Below, in pieces: positions 46,019 to 57,812 of a stretch of DNA of 64,000 bases. The position numbers and the translations under genes were made by a program. The notes below the pieces were generated by a model. It made no database searches, was not told the origin of the DNA, and worked only from the letters and a program-made list of their open reading frames with translations. Origin of the DNA: Hyaloscypha bicolor E (lineage: Eukaryota; Ascomycota; Leotiomycetes; Helotiales; Hyaloscyphaceae); the NCBI RefSeq assembly GCF_002865645.1, contig NW_020194585.1, positions 868,001 to 932,000 of the forward strand, read 5' to 3'. Position 1 is the stretch's first letter, and every line of letters starts with the position of its first letter.

Positions 46019-46631
46019 TATGACCTGGTAAAGTTTTGTCTATAAATCTATATATAGATAAGTATTTGCATAAAGTTAGATTAAAATTTAAAGTAGTTGT
46101 GTGAATTTAATTATTGATTTAAGCCCGATTTGCCATAAATTCCAGTGTCTTTTAGTGGCGTTTCTTACGATCTTTTCCTTCGTCTGGTGAGACATTGCAG
46201 CCGCTGGCGGCCAATCAGCTAAAGGAGACTCAGCCTGGGCTTTTGCTCGTGGAACTGGTGGACGAACCGATCGATCATCAGAAGTATTTCCCCACCATTC
46301 CAAACAGTTTCTCTTTCTTCTCTACGACACCGGAGAAACTTCCTTTTCGAGTCCATACAAAGGCGAGCGGCATTGAAACTCGTCCAATATCCTAAGCGAG
46401 AACGGGCGCAATTTTGACCTTCGCAAATACAGAAATTCTCACAATTCCCCCTTATCTTTAATCATCGCAAAAAGTTTGCAGAAGATAGATCTGCTTCTTT
46501 TCTATTACGCAAAGGACTTTTAAAAAGTTTCGTGCTTTCCATTGAGGTTTGGTATAATTTCCAAAACATAGCCATTTTGGTATTCCGGCTGCTGGCAGCT
46601 GGACGGTTTTCAACGCCGTGCCCTTCGTACC
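46019..46631. other. Upstream region of microprotein gene B
   Basis: 613 bp with no supported coding feature apart from the presumed promoter and 5' untranslated sequence of microprotein gene B. Confidence 0.35.
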
Positions 46632-46893
46632 ATGGTGGGTAAATCCACACAATTTCAGCCAGCAATAGGTAATTAACGGTCCAACAGGCACCGAAACCGA
46701 AGAAAAAGAAGGTGGCGGTTTGGTTCTGGGTGTGTGTAAGTCCTGACACTGCCTTCCACACCATACATATACGTCCGCTAATCTTCCCAAGTGTTACTGC
46801 AATGCGAGTGGAATGACTCTCTGCATCGAGATTTGCCCTTCTTGCTTGACTCCTCGATGCGCCGCTTGCGACGTTTTCAAGCAAACGAGATGA
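46632..46893 (+). CDS. Cysteine-rich microprotein, family copy B
   Basis: Exons 46632-46634 (ATG only), 46688-46735 and 46792-46893 with introns of 53 and 56 bp give 50 residues. Exon 2 encodes APKPKKKKVAVWFWVC; exon 3 encodes CYCNASGMTLCIEICPSCL and then TPRCAACDVFKQTR. It has an extra cysteine (TLCIE) compared with copy A. Gene plan, intron phases and the stop codon position are identical to copies A and D. Confidence 0.78.
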
Positions 46894-47580
46894 CTGGAAA
46901 GAACACACCGACCTTTCTGTTTCCCAAACAGATATCACGACTCGATCGAGCCTCTCCTCTGCGACTTTCCGTCCCATACACTTACGTCGACCTCCTCGAT
47001 AACACATCCCTTGACCATTCAGATGCGCACATACGCTCCTCTATTCAATCTCCTTCCCAACCCCACAACTCCGTACGAATAACAAGTTGGACTGTTGGTC
47101 AATAGATAAGGTGGAAATTCGCAATTGTTAAAAATAGAGGAGTTCAAAAGCGTCATGGACTGTATTTCTTAAAGGGTGGTGGGTATCTAGTTATACATTC
47201 TTGTTTTGTGTTGCGCTCATTTAGAAGAAGAACCTTGCCCGACGAGCCTCGATTCGCTAGAAGATAACCACATGGTACCCAAGAAAAGCTTCCGCAAATT
47301 TCTCGTAGATTGAAAACGAAATGCAACGGATAATTCTCGACATAAGAATCCCAAGCTTAATGGACAACTTTCCATGAGATATCAGCTAATAGTGCTGACT
47401 GTCAATCGCTTTTTTTCACGCTGAAGAGACACATGCTAATGTGATCTCCAATCCATGCCCCTCGCAGAACCAGGCCGTGAACTAAAGGTGCATTGCATAG
47501 GACACAAAAAGCATAAGAAGGAAACTTCCCAATACCGAACCGACTTCAGACGAAACAAAATCTCGAAGGAAATGACTGGT
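46894..47580. other. Intergenic region
   Basis: 687 bp between microprotein gene B and the 3' end of the arginyl-tRNA synthetase-like gene. No gene is supported. Confidence 0.35.
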
Positions 47581-49558
47581 TCAATTGATAATCGGAGTGA
47601 TCCCAAGCAGCTTCATCCCGTTTTCCAGTGTCTGTCTGGCACTATCATACAGCACAGATCGAGCGGCATACTTCGATCCTACACTGGATCCCTCTCCCCC
47701 AGACTCGTCTTCTTCGGCCTCCTCGAGACAGGAAGTGATCTCCTCCACCATCTGGAAAAGGTATGTAAGAATCGTTGCGGGATCCATGGTATGAAAGGCG
47801 GACTTGATAATTCCTGGGTACCGAGCCATCAATCGGAGCAGATCACACCACGGAGGTGCCCACAATGATGAGTAATCGATGTGGGGAATTTCTTCCAGCT
47901 TCAAGTTCACTCCAATACCAGCAAGCGCTGAGCACAGCCTTGCATGGCAGCGCAGCAAGTCCGGCCCCGTCTCGCCTTCCAATGCCAAGAGGCTGAGATC
48001 GGTATTGTTACCATGGCCTTTTTTGGAACGTAGCTCTTGCACGACCAAGGAGCTCACTCCCATTGCTTTTGCAACGGCGTCGCCGCCTTCGATGTGATAC
48101 TCATCGGGGCCAGTGCCCACAACTTCTCGCATGAAGTCCTCACGCTGGTCGAGAATATCACCCAGGAGTTGGGCATCACCTAGGTGGGATGATCGTCGGC
48201 TAGCCTTTGCAAAAGTGATGTGTTCTAACTTGTCCGCGATATCAGGATGGCCCATGAGCTCAACGGCTCTGAAAACTTGTCGAAAGTGCACATCCTGTTC
48301 ACAGACTACGTAGATCATCTTGTCAAATGAGTGTCGTTTGAGTCGATCAAATACCGTAGCAATGTCTCTTAGCAAATAAGTCGTAGAACCATTCCGACCT
48401 CGAACGATACCCTTGTCCAGTTTTGTGCCGTATTTCTCGTAATCGATAACCCAAGCCCCATCTTGCTCCTCATAAATGCCTCTGGATTCCAATATGGCCG
48501 CGACTTCGACCACAGCTTCCGGGTTCAGACTCACTTCGGATTCGCCCGAGTATTCGTCAAACTTGAGGTTCAGTCGCCCGTACGTCTCTACATAATATTC
48601 GACGGTGATGTCTCGAAGTTTCTTCCACAAGGCAATTGCACCCGGCTCACCGTCCTCCATCCCTTTGAAAGTGGCATCTCTTTCTGCGAATAATCCCTCG
48701 AGCTCAAGAATCGTTGCATCTTGCCCAGTATCTCGCGCGTTCTTTCTAGCTTCTAGTTCAGGCCGTAGCTCCTCTTCCATCTTGTTGTACAAGTCATGGA
48801 TATATCTGAAGAGATTTGTCTGGTCGTCGACCTTATGTGCGGAGTCGTATTTCTGCCAGCCCAAACCGAGCAGGCCAAGATGTTTGCCCCAATCTCCCAA
48901 GAAGTTTATCCTGACCACATCCCAACCCACTGCCTCGTACATATTTGCCACGAAAGCGCCAAGTATTGTGCTTCGTAGGTGACCAGCCGTGAAATCTTGT
49001 GCTATGTTTGGAGAGGAAAACTCGACGACAACCTTCTTGCGTCTAGACTCGGGATCATCTCGCAAGCTCCGAGGTTTTTCAATGCCGTATGTAGGTTTGC
49101 GGTCGCTGATATAGGGAAGGAAGAGTCGCGGGATGATTTTGGGGGAGAGAAAGAATCGAATATGGATGCCATCCTGGAAGGGAACTCCGAAGAGGGCATG
49201 AGGTTGGATCTGGACGGCATACACAAGTTAGATTTGGGCGACCATCCGAAGAGGCTGGAGAAGTTTGACAGACCTGTATGAGAAGTTCGCCAGCTAACTC
49301 TTTTGGGCGGCCACCAGGTAGTTTCAGGCGAGGCAAGACGATGTCTAAGTCACCGTCCTGAATTGTGCTTGGAGGCTGGATAGCCTTGTAAACAGATTCT
49401 GGATCAGCTTCCACAAGCCGCTGAAAATGTTCCGCAAGATAAGAGTGACACAGATCCATGGGGTCGGTGAGGACGTCAGCTGATGCAAAGAAAGGCACAG
49501 GTCCGAGCCCAAGCTCCGCCACAAAGGCCTGGAGGCTGGGAAGTGAGGTGGTGGCCAT
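47581..49558 (-). CDS. Divergent arginyl-tRNA synthetase-like protein
   Basis: Exons on the minus strand 49558-49274 and 49209-47581 (64-bp intron, phase 0) give 637 residues. The core matches class Ia ArgRS: VVVEFSSPNIAQDFTAGHLR (HIGH region, about residue 168), INFLGDWGKHLGLLGLG, DITVEYYVETYGRL, IVRGRNGSTTYLLRDIATV, and the C-terminal anticodon-binding helices ending MKLLGITPIIN. The first His of the usual HAGH is Thr (TAGH). In the region of the KMSKS-like loop (about residue 430) the sequence is KASRRSSHLGDAQLLGDIL instead of a STRKGT-type loop. Active aminoacylation is therefore doubtful. The protein may be a diverged paralog, a self-resistance or moonlighting copy, or a pseudoenzyme; a housekeeping role is less likely. 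The open frame itself is intact. Confidence 0.82.
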
Positions 49559-50038
49559 TTAGGCTCGTATCTGAGGTTGCTTAAAAAGAAAATTGGCGCG
49601 AGATTCTGCTTGCGGTGTGCCTCGTCGTGCCTCGTGTGCTCAAGGCTCATGAAGAGGGTGATGGTCGAGGTAGCATCCAACGCTGATGTGCTGGCGGGCA
49701 CAGGGCTTGGACGACCACATCGTGGCCTTCGAAGTTAGGGCAGAAGCAGCTTCCAGTCATATTCCAGTCATTGTCAGAAGGTTGATACCGTGATCATGTT
49801 GATAGGTTGGTGAAATGTGACCATCCATGGTTAGCTGCAGTTGGTTGCAAAGTTACGCTTGGGCGGCTAAGCCTTTCTGGGCGACATTTACCAACGCTAA
49901 GCATTAAGTGCTCTGGATAATATGGCGTAGAAAGGGTATCATTATCATAAGTGGAAATAAACAAAGATATAGCCCAGAGCAAGAGCAAGCTCCTTTCGAA
50001 GACACCATATAAATGCAAAATGGAATTCCCCTGCAAAA
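49559..50038. other. Intergenic region upstream of the ArgRS-like gene
   Basis: 480 bp between two minus-strand genes. It presumably holds the promoter of the ArgRS-like gene. Nothing further is recognised. Confidence 0.35.
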
Positions 50039-52635
50039 TCAGCTGTCCAGCCCCTGCTCAAGATCCTTAGGGACATCAGCCTTTCGACATATCCGACAAA
50101 GATATCGGAGAATCATCTGGGCCCATGAGCGCCACCTAAATGACGCTGCAATGCTCATAAGTACAAGAACTGCTAAAATTAAAAAGCAGAGTATGAATCG
50201 TTCAAAATTCGGAGTAAAAGGCAAAACCCCCTCTGTTGTACTGAACATGTTTGCAGCAAGGGTCAGCGGGAGATATGCCTGGTTAATGAGGAGAGTTAGA
50301 ACTATAAATATACACCTTGTCACTAAAAACTTACAATGGTAATGAAAGTAAGTATTTGAATATGGTGGGCAGACTTCTGCTGGAATATCTGCGCTTCGTG
50401 ATTCCCATGGTCATAAATGGCGTTAAGCTGCTTGGATCAACATCTACATATCAAAGCGGGTAGAGCGATAAGGTTGCAAATACAAAAGATAGAGTACTTA
50501 CGCCTTGGGGGCTGTCCTGGCAGAGCCCCTTTTCCAGCTTTACGAGCTTTCTGAGAATATCCTTCAAGTCCAGAAACACATTATCGACCTCATTGATCGA
50601 GGATTTCAAAAGCGAAGAGGTGGTTGGAAGGTCGTCGTCGAACAGAAAGTATGCGATATCCTTTCTCTGGAATCTGTCCCAGGCTTCGACAGTGTCCCCG
50701 AGGCTCCTTATTAATTTTCTCAGCAACGTTACCATTTCTCCGTTCCATGCACCGATTTCCCTCACTCCCCTCGTAGTAGAATAGTCGATATTCAAAGGCA
50801 AGTTCTGATTGTTTCTGGAGCTATGAAGTCAGCCAATCGTTGCCACGCTGCGAGTAGGATCGATAGATGGACATGGTTGAGTAACTATTGTTTGCACACC
50901 AGTCACGAAGTCATTATCCCAACCAACACTTACTGGTCAACATCCACTTCCACCTGACCAAGTATTGCCCTCCACTCCCGTCCTACTTGCTGTATCCGAA
51001 TTTCAAAAACCTTGAAGTAATACTCCCTTGGCGTCCAAATAAGATTGTGAGCAGTAAGCTGGCCAGCTGCAAGAGGGTCTGGTCGACCAGTGAGTGCATT
51101 CGTTGCCTGGTAGGCTTGCACACTATCACTCGATCCATAGTAAGTGTCGAAGGAGCCGTAGGCTGTCCAGACTTGGTGATCAATCCCGGTTACAGTGACT
51201 GATACTTGTGATTCATACAGACATAAAGGTCGTAGCGAACTATTAGACCCGGACAGGAAAGGCAGACGCCACGAACGTCTCAAAGGCTTGTGGTCGGATC
51301 CTTTCCGATGGTCCTGGAATAACTCCTTGCTCTCGGTCAACACGTAGAAAGGGATGTGCAGTTCGAAAGTAAAGACCTTGAATCCTCGAGACTATATCGA
51401 ACATGGTGTGATTAGTTTTTGGCAGATGTGTAGAATGCTTGGCTCCAAGTCTTACAGGAATCGTCACTCCAATAGCCGCCTTTGATGTCAAGTACTTATA
51501 AAAGAAATTCTTCAGAGTCAATGCATGGTTTCGCGGAGCCGTTGCTAGAACTACTTCCATGGTCGACGGAATCAAATCAGGAAGAAACCTGTCCGAGTTC
51601 GACCTATTAGAAAGGACATATTACAAGGCGTTGTGATACAACTTACAAAACCCTCCTCTCCGCATCGCATGCTGCATCTTGAGCGCTTTGAGCATAATTT
51701 TCTTGGGTCGAACTAATTTTGAAGCGCTATTCAATACGTCAGTACAGCTTCGAAATGTGAATAAATGTAAGATATCGGTTACCGGTTTGCTCAATTCTGC
51801 TCGTAGTTCCTTTATGGTCAAAGTCCAACGGCGTGGCCTGAAGTCTTTTTGTTTTAAAGGCATCCGACCGCCAGATTTCCTGTCATCAAGTAATGCAACG
51901 GGTTTCTCACATCCCTTATACATCGCTTGCTCAACAAAACCCGCAACCACATCAACTTGATCTCGATATGGCAAATTCTCTTCGTCTCCAGTCATTCCTT
52001 CCATAAAGACTCTGGCTGTCCCACGCCTGCCGCAAGATTCTTCATTTTCGTCACGCTCCCACCTTCCAGGCCCACTTTCTTCAAGTTGTTTGCCATCCTT
52101 CTCATCCCCGTTGTTGAAGCTATCAAAGTAGTATGGATAGGCTGGCAACCAATCAGGGTAGATTCGGTCCTCGGCCTCGGTTCGGCTCTTCTCTTGCTGA
52201 CCATCAATCATGTTCTTCTCCGCATCTTGTTCAATCTAAGCGAACTCAACTTAGCCCCACTTGATAATAACAGTGGAAAATCACGGAATTCTTGATGTTG
52301 TTGGAAGGTGGGGGGCCTTTCAAAGGTAGTTGGGTTCCCCAAAGCGATCAGATAAGGGGACAAAGTCGAGATATACATACTGAAGCACCACCATCCTCGT
52401 CGTCGTCGTCCTCATCATCGTCGTCCTCATCTTCGTCGTCCTCATCCTCTTCGTTTTCCTTCCACTCCTCTCCACTAGCATCTCTAAAAGCATCTCTAAA
52501 AGCATCTCGCAACCATTTAATGTATGGTTGGTTCTCGGCCTCACGATTGAAATATTGACGCCTCTCAAAGAACCTCAAGGGCCAGGAGCAGCGCAATGAT
52601 CTGCGAGGAACTTCGTCGCTTGTCACCGGTGTCAT
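50039..52635 (-). pseudogene. Fungal CorA-like membrane protein gene with a one-base frameshift
   Basis: Six exons on the minus strand: 52635-52381, 52235-51652, 51603-50934, 50820-50502, 50427-50335 and 50278-50039, coding for about 719 residues if the frameshift is ignored. Exon 1 ends in a long Asp/Glu run. Exon 3 contains IPSTMEVVLATAPRNHALTLK, FDIVSRIQGLYFRTAHPFL, TGIDHQVWTAYGSFDTYYG and PREYYFKVFEIRI. Exons 5-6 give the C-terminal membrane part (ILTFITIAYLPLTLAANMFS, then FILCFLILAVLVLMSIAA), the CorA-like helix pair. Within exon 3 the frame shifts by one base at the CGGG run (51248-51252): AFPVR and SNSSLRPLCLYES are in different frames. All other phases fit. The exon 2-3 junction uses an unusual GTTTTG donor. 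It may be a recent pseudogene or an assembly error. Confidence 0.75.
52382..52455 (-). repeat. Trinucleotide-rich acidic run
   Basis: A (tcg/tcc/tca)n-like tract encodes the Asp/Glu run at the end of exon 1 of the CorA-like gene. Such tracts often vary in length between strains. Confidence 0.6.
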
Positions 52636-54252
52636 TTCAACACGTGACTGCAGCCAGTCATCTTCAATCTATAGATGGCAGTGTTTATGAAATAAGCGAG
52701 GTGGGGCAAGCAATAAATATCACAAGGCATTCAGCAGGAAGTGGGAAATATGCCTAGTACTTATCAAAGCAAGGTAATGTGGGAACAACTCGGGCATGTC
52801 AGATGGTTGCTCCGAAAGAGGCAGCCCCGGTAAATAATATCCAAAGTCAAAGAGCGCCTTGGTTGCCTCGTCAATCAGAGTGCTGTAACATAGATCATAC
52901 GGAACTGTGCAGTCCAGTAGCTACCTGCCATACCAAGTCAAGCCCGATGAAGGAAGCCCAACGCGCCCCCCTCTGTCACCGCCCGCTGTGGGTGAAAGGG
53001 ATAAACGACTTGACGCTCATAGATAGTGCAGGGACACAATCCAATACTGGGACTTTATTATATTTGTTCGGCGGCAGAGAAACCCGGGTGTTTTTTGCGC
53101 CGAAGAGCTATTGGGTGGACATGGTTATTCCCCCTTCGCCGGCAAATCGTAACTTGCAACTTATGAGGCTGTGCGGTGAGTCGATATGCATCTATTTCAC
53201 AGCCTCAATCGGGATAATTCCACATGGCATATGGAGGGGTGCTCGAATGCTTTGCTGGATGCCAAAGAGCAACTCTCCTCGACTTTTGACAAGGCTTCAG
53301 CTCACACCTGCCTTGACTGCAGGCAGCGTAACCGAAGCGGAACTGCCCGAAAGTTACTTGAGATCCACTGCCATGCTGAGCCGCGTCAAACCACAGTCTT
53401 TTTCAAGTAGGAAGAGCTATCAGACGGGGCTGAGCGAAGCTTTGACCTCCTTCACGAATGCACAGATGACGTGGATGCACGACATCCGCAATGTTCTCCA
53501 GATTTAAGGCTGACTAGCTCAAACTTCGGAGTAAAGCCTTACATACTGACACCCAATGATAGTGCGGCATCCTGTCTCGTGTGCCCAACGCGATAAGTCG
53601 GGCGCCCATACGTGGCAACCCGAAGCGATATCAGCCAACCCTTAATGATTAAAGCAGTAACTATATCCAAGCGAGTCAGATCTCGGGATTAGGTGAATCT
53701 ACTTTTAAAACCTTATATATTTGCAACGTAGGGCCAGTCAAAACGTTCCGGGCAGCTTTGAAGGGTATAAAGAGCTCGCGAGCCTTCCAATATCTCCATC
53801 CACTGGCAGTCAGAATAGTCTGAACTCCCAAATACCGCCACTGTGTTTACCCGGAGACCCAAGTCGCATTGGATTGGAAAGCACACAGAGACAGAGATGG
53901 CTCTCAGAGCCCAACGGGCTTCCCACAAGGCTCTTTTAAATGGCGGTCAATAACTCGCTGCTACCAATTGCACGAAACTTTGCATGTGCACGAAGCCATT
54001 TTGAGCACCACGATAATTCTAACGGAAGAATGGCTCATAGCCCATGGAATGGATTCCACGACGGCCCATCATACATGCACGAGACGGAACGAAGAGCAAC
54101 TTTGCTGATTTGAAATGAGTGTGGCTTAGACCAAGAAATTTTGGCCTTGCTCAAGGTGGTGCATAATTTTGTACAGTGAAAGACCACCCCATTGGCTAAG
54201 AGTTCGACATCAAACTGCGTGTCAAGAACGCTAACAGAGCCACAATTGCAAC
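52636..54252. other. Gene-poor region
   Basis: A 242-codon open frame at 52779-53507 on the plus strand has no domain, signal peptide or splice support and a composition unlike the real genes here; it was not called. No other feature is supported in this 1.6-kb stretch. Confidence 0.35.
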
Positions 54253-54725
54253 CTAAACCCGGACAGCGCCCAGTGTCGTTCCATTGGTAACACTCGCGCT
54301 GACACCACTCGCGCAGCTCATCTGGCTACACTGAGCCTCGAGACTTGGCATCGATACAGCTCCTGCTTTTGTCTGATTTGCTGCTGCGGTCCACAGTACT
54401 CCGATCGCCGGCAGAACTTTACAACATCGATTGAAATTGACTGCGGCAGTTGTGTCCTGGGTTGTCATGTCTCCACTCTGAACACTCTGCAAGTTGCTGA
54501 CGATGCTTGGAAAGTTGCCCATCAAGACGTGCCAGCGTTGGCACCTGTTTTAGGGAGCGCAGCCAACGTCATTAAAGTTACTAGCTGCAGAGGCTTGTCT
54601 TTCGCGAAGACAATAGCAGCGGCCAGCTTTGTTTTGGTTTCAGGGTTGTTCTGCGTCCCCTGATTAGTTGCTGCAAATAGAGTGCCTGCGAAGAGTATGC
54701 AAATGATGGCCGAGAACTGCAACAT
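54253..54725 (-). CDS. Possible small secreted protein (splicing uncertain)
   Basis: A signal peptide (MLQFSAIICILFAGTLFA) starts at 54725, followed by about 45 residues (ATNQGTQNNPETKTK...). A second open stretch to 54253 contains NFNRCCKVLPAIGVL and LEAQCSQMSCASG, with four cysteines. The two stretches are in different frames. An intron from GTGCCA near 54540 to an unusual GGAG acceptor would join them, but this is weak; a frameshifted pseudogene is equally likely. No family was recognised. Confidence 0.35.
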
Positions 54726-56571
54726 TGGCTGAGGAGAGTGAATGGTGATATGACTTAAGGACTGATCATAGGAGAATATTCTGACGCAGGCTACCAGGCT
54801 CGACACCACCCAAACAATAACAGAATGAGTAAAGAAGAAAGAGAGGCTACGGCTGAGGACCCAACCTTGCGAGAGATATTTACACCATAGATCGGCTCCA
54901 AGTCATACTTCGAGCGAGCCAAGACGCCAGAAATATCATGCCTTCTGTTTTGATCTTCCATTCATAAACCCCGCAAGATAAAGCGATCATCCGCCGCCAA
55001 GAATGGCTGGAAGGCTCCTCACTGGTGGAAGCCGTATGTTAAACAACCAAGTTGTACCTACAATACATCCTGGCTGCCGATAAGAGTTCACCAGCCCCGT
55101 ATACCAAGATCAACGGAACGCCTTATGTGTACAAAAGGCAAAGTCAATCAGTCCCACCTTATAGTGGTCCGGATTAGCGCAGCTGACCGTTTCGAAACAC
55201 GATGGGGTGTTTCCACTCGGAGAAAGGAACTCCCAAGCGCGGCCTTGACGCAAATCCCCCTCATTTCGAAAACTACGGCCCCACTTGGGAAATCCCTAAT
55301 ATTAGGGGATCTCGATCCTCTTCTCCACCCATGCACAGCCGCAAGACATAGCCATAAACTGGATATACACCCCCTTCAACTTTGTGGAATCACACTAACT
55401 TATTTTGGCGCAGAAAGACGCCAGCCCCCGAGTGCATAACATAATCAGTATCACAGCGTATCAATACAATCCGACATCGACTCAGCCTCTCACATCCTGA
55501 GGCGGAGCCGTCAGGGAAAGGAAAATACAGAGCTGTATATGATGACATCTCGGCTCAATGATGGGACCCCTCCGAGAGGTTGGGGATCGTTCCCCGTCTC
55601 TTTGACAGCAGAACAAAGTGACACAAACATAAATATCAGATAAACGTTGTGCTTGGACTTGCAAGAAAAAATCCGTGCATGAAATGGTCAACAATCCTCG
55701 ACAAAATTGTGCTTCCACTTGGCCAAACCATCAACTGTTTGGTGATTAATTGCTGCCTTCAATCCGTGATTGAGACTCGATCCTTTCGCCACCGCGCCTG
55801 TGTCCAATATGTTGCTGTCCTGCTCCCGTTGATGGATGAGGAAGAGGTGGCTTCTGTTGGAAAGTTTTGATTTACAGCGCCTTGCGAAAATAAATCTTAC
55901 AACAGTATGCGAAACTAGTGCGAAAATCGATTTTTAAGCGAGCAGCGGCAGAAGTGTTCATTGGCCAACCACCCAGGCCACTCAACCGCCCAAATTTTAT
56001 TTCACCACAACAGCAGCATAAAAGATAACTTTTGATTTTGAGTAGATATTTGGAGCTCGGGAGACTAATCCTACAAGTTTTGGGAATTTTCTAAGTAAAT
56101 TGCTTTAAAAGCTTCTCAAATTTTTATATTCCGACAGGGGTAAGAGTGGGCGGTGAGTGGTCGATCAATACTTCTGATAATCGGTTCGTCCTCCTTTTCT
56201 CGCTTCGCTCACAATCGGGGAAAGTAAGTGTCCCGGCTCAAATTGTGTTCCTTATCTGGTGAGGCATTCCGACGCTAGCGGCCGCATAAATGCGGATGAC
56301 CTGATTCGAGGAGACTCTGATACCGGCCAACGGCTTGCCGAATTGGTGAAGGAGATTCGGTGGTTTCATTGCTGGCTAGAGCCTGCAGTAGGCCCATAGT
56401 TCTCTGAGGGGTCAGGGATCACCTCCAGCCCATGCAAGCACGGAAGGCTGGCGCACAGAGGAATGGAAAGGTCCTCGCTACGGTAGCTAGGATGCTGACA
56501 TCAATTTCCCTTCCCCGGTTCGGCAAGGCGTCGATCGCGTGCGGGCAGGGCCGAAGAAACGGACTCGAGTA
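54726..56571. other. Gene-poor region with diverged repeat remnants
   Basis: No gene is supported. At about 55960-56165 a pair of inverted segments (ggccactcaaccgccca and gggcggtgagtggtc) enclose AT-rich DNA, and tattccgacaggggtaagag near 56127 resembles tattctaacaggggtaaaag inside the 384-bp MITE at about 45876, so this looks like a diverged relative of that element. Confidence 0.4.
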
Positions 56572-56699
56572 CTCTCCCCCCCCCCTAAATAAATGTAACA
56601 GTGGGTCCAAGTGCAGGGGTTCTTTGGTATGGCAACTGGACGCGTGCCAGGCTGGTTTTGCGGGGACCCACTGTTACATTTAATTAGGGGGGGGAAGAG
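56572..56699 (+). mobile_element. 128-bp TA-flanked MITE, copy 1
   Basis: TA at 56570-56571 and 56700-56701. Terminal inverted repeats run from a C-rich end (CTCTCCCCCC) through taaatgtaacagtgggtcc to the matching ggacccactgttacattta and a G-rich end. The core contains a gcaggggttctttggtatgg segment shared, in reverse orientation, with copy 2. Confidence 0.8.
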
Positions 56700-56701
56700 T
56701 A

Positions 56702-57483
56702 TCTTCTGGAGACTTTCCCTCAGAATCCTAAAGTCGACTGCTGCTAACTCAATCGGGCGGTGCAACACTCACTCATAACACCCACGCCCGACGCAATACC
56801 TGGAAAAGAGAGGAGAATTTTAGTTAGCCAGCGCAGCGGTCTAGAGAGTGCAGGTGGCCTCCGGAGTGAACGCTCGCGCCCAATTTTGATATTCTGTGAA
56901 GGCAGAGAGGTTTGGTGGGGCAATGTTCAATTCCTAGTGGCTGAGTGGTCCGCTGCCCGGTTGGGTTAGCAGGAGTCGAGTGAGGGAAAGTCCTTCTGGA
57001 CGTTGCCTACTGTCGCGCAGGATGTGCCTCGGAGTTTGAAGTTCGTGCTCCGGACTATTCAGGAAGTTTGAGCCGAGTCTTCGACTCAGAGATAGCCCAA
57101 CAACTCACTCGTAACGGCCGCAAATGCGAGCCTAGCAGACGAGGCAAGCGCACCTTCCTAGATATTGGAGTTGCGGGAGCAGTGAAGGAAGGGGGAGGAG
57201 GCTCTCGTGAGGACCACTTTTGGAGGTGACTCGTGCGGCTTGATCGTTTCGAGATCGGGATCGCGAAAGAGCACGCAACCTAAGTGATGTTACTGTAAAT
57301 TACGCTCCGTAGTGCTGCCCCTCCAGGGGTCAAGCTGAGATGATTGGCTGAACCTTCTTCCCTCGCTTGCTGATCTCCAGCAATTTCACGGCCAATCGTC
57401 GCCCCTGGTCTACTAAGCGAGGCCACACTTCTCCTGAAAACGGCAGATTTTAACATCCACGCATAATTGACGCATTGCTCACT
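56702..57483. other. Spacer between MITE copies
   Basis: About 780 bp without a supported gene. Confidence 0.3.
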
Positions 57484-57485
57484 TA

Positions 57486-57611
57486 CTCCCCTCCCCCAAA
57501 ATAAATGTAATAGTGGGTCCCCGCAAAACCAGCCTGGCACGGTCCAGTTGCCATACCAAAAAGCCCCTGCACTTTGACCCACTGTAACATTTAATTAGGG
57601 GGGGGGGGGAG
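57486..57611 (-). mobile_element. 126-bp TA-flanked MITE, copy 2 (inverted)
   Basis: TA at 57484-57485 and 57612-57613. The core is the reverse complement of copy 1, with CTCCCC and GGGGAG ends. The two copies lie 0.9 kb apart in opposite orientation. Confidence 0.8.
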
Positions 57612-57707
57612 TACTGTATTGATGCGTTCTCGGCGACTACCCTACCCATTCATTTTGCAAGGCAAGGTATTTGAGCACGAGCAAACAGCTCCGGGGAAGT
57701 CGCGCTA

Positions 57708-57812
57708 CTTTCCCCCCTCGATAAAACGCAGCGTTGCCAGGCTGGTACGGCCATTTTGGCGTAGATCATACCCTGGCCGCATTACGTTTTATTCAGGGGG
57801 GTAGGAGGGGAG
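57708..57812. mobile_element. 105-bp TA-flanked MITE, related type
   Basis: TA at 57706-57707 and 57813-57814. It shares the C-rich/G-rich ends but has a different subterminal repeat (gataaaacgc against gcattacgttttattc) and a short core with tgccaggctggtac, partly shared with copies 1 and 2. Confidence 0.65.

Noticed and set aside
52779..53507. Plus-strand open frame of 242 codons
   Set aside because: Long, but composition is unusual (many Cys, Ser, Arg), with no domain or introns; chance frame in GC-balanced DNA is more likely.
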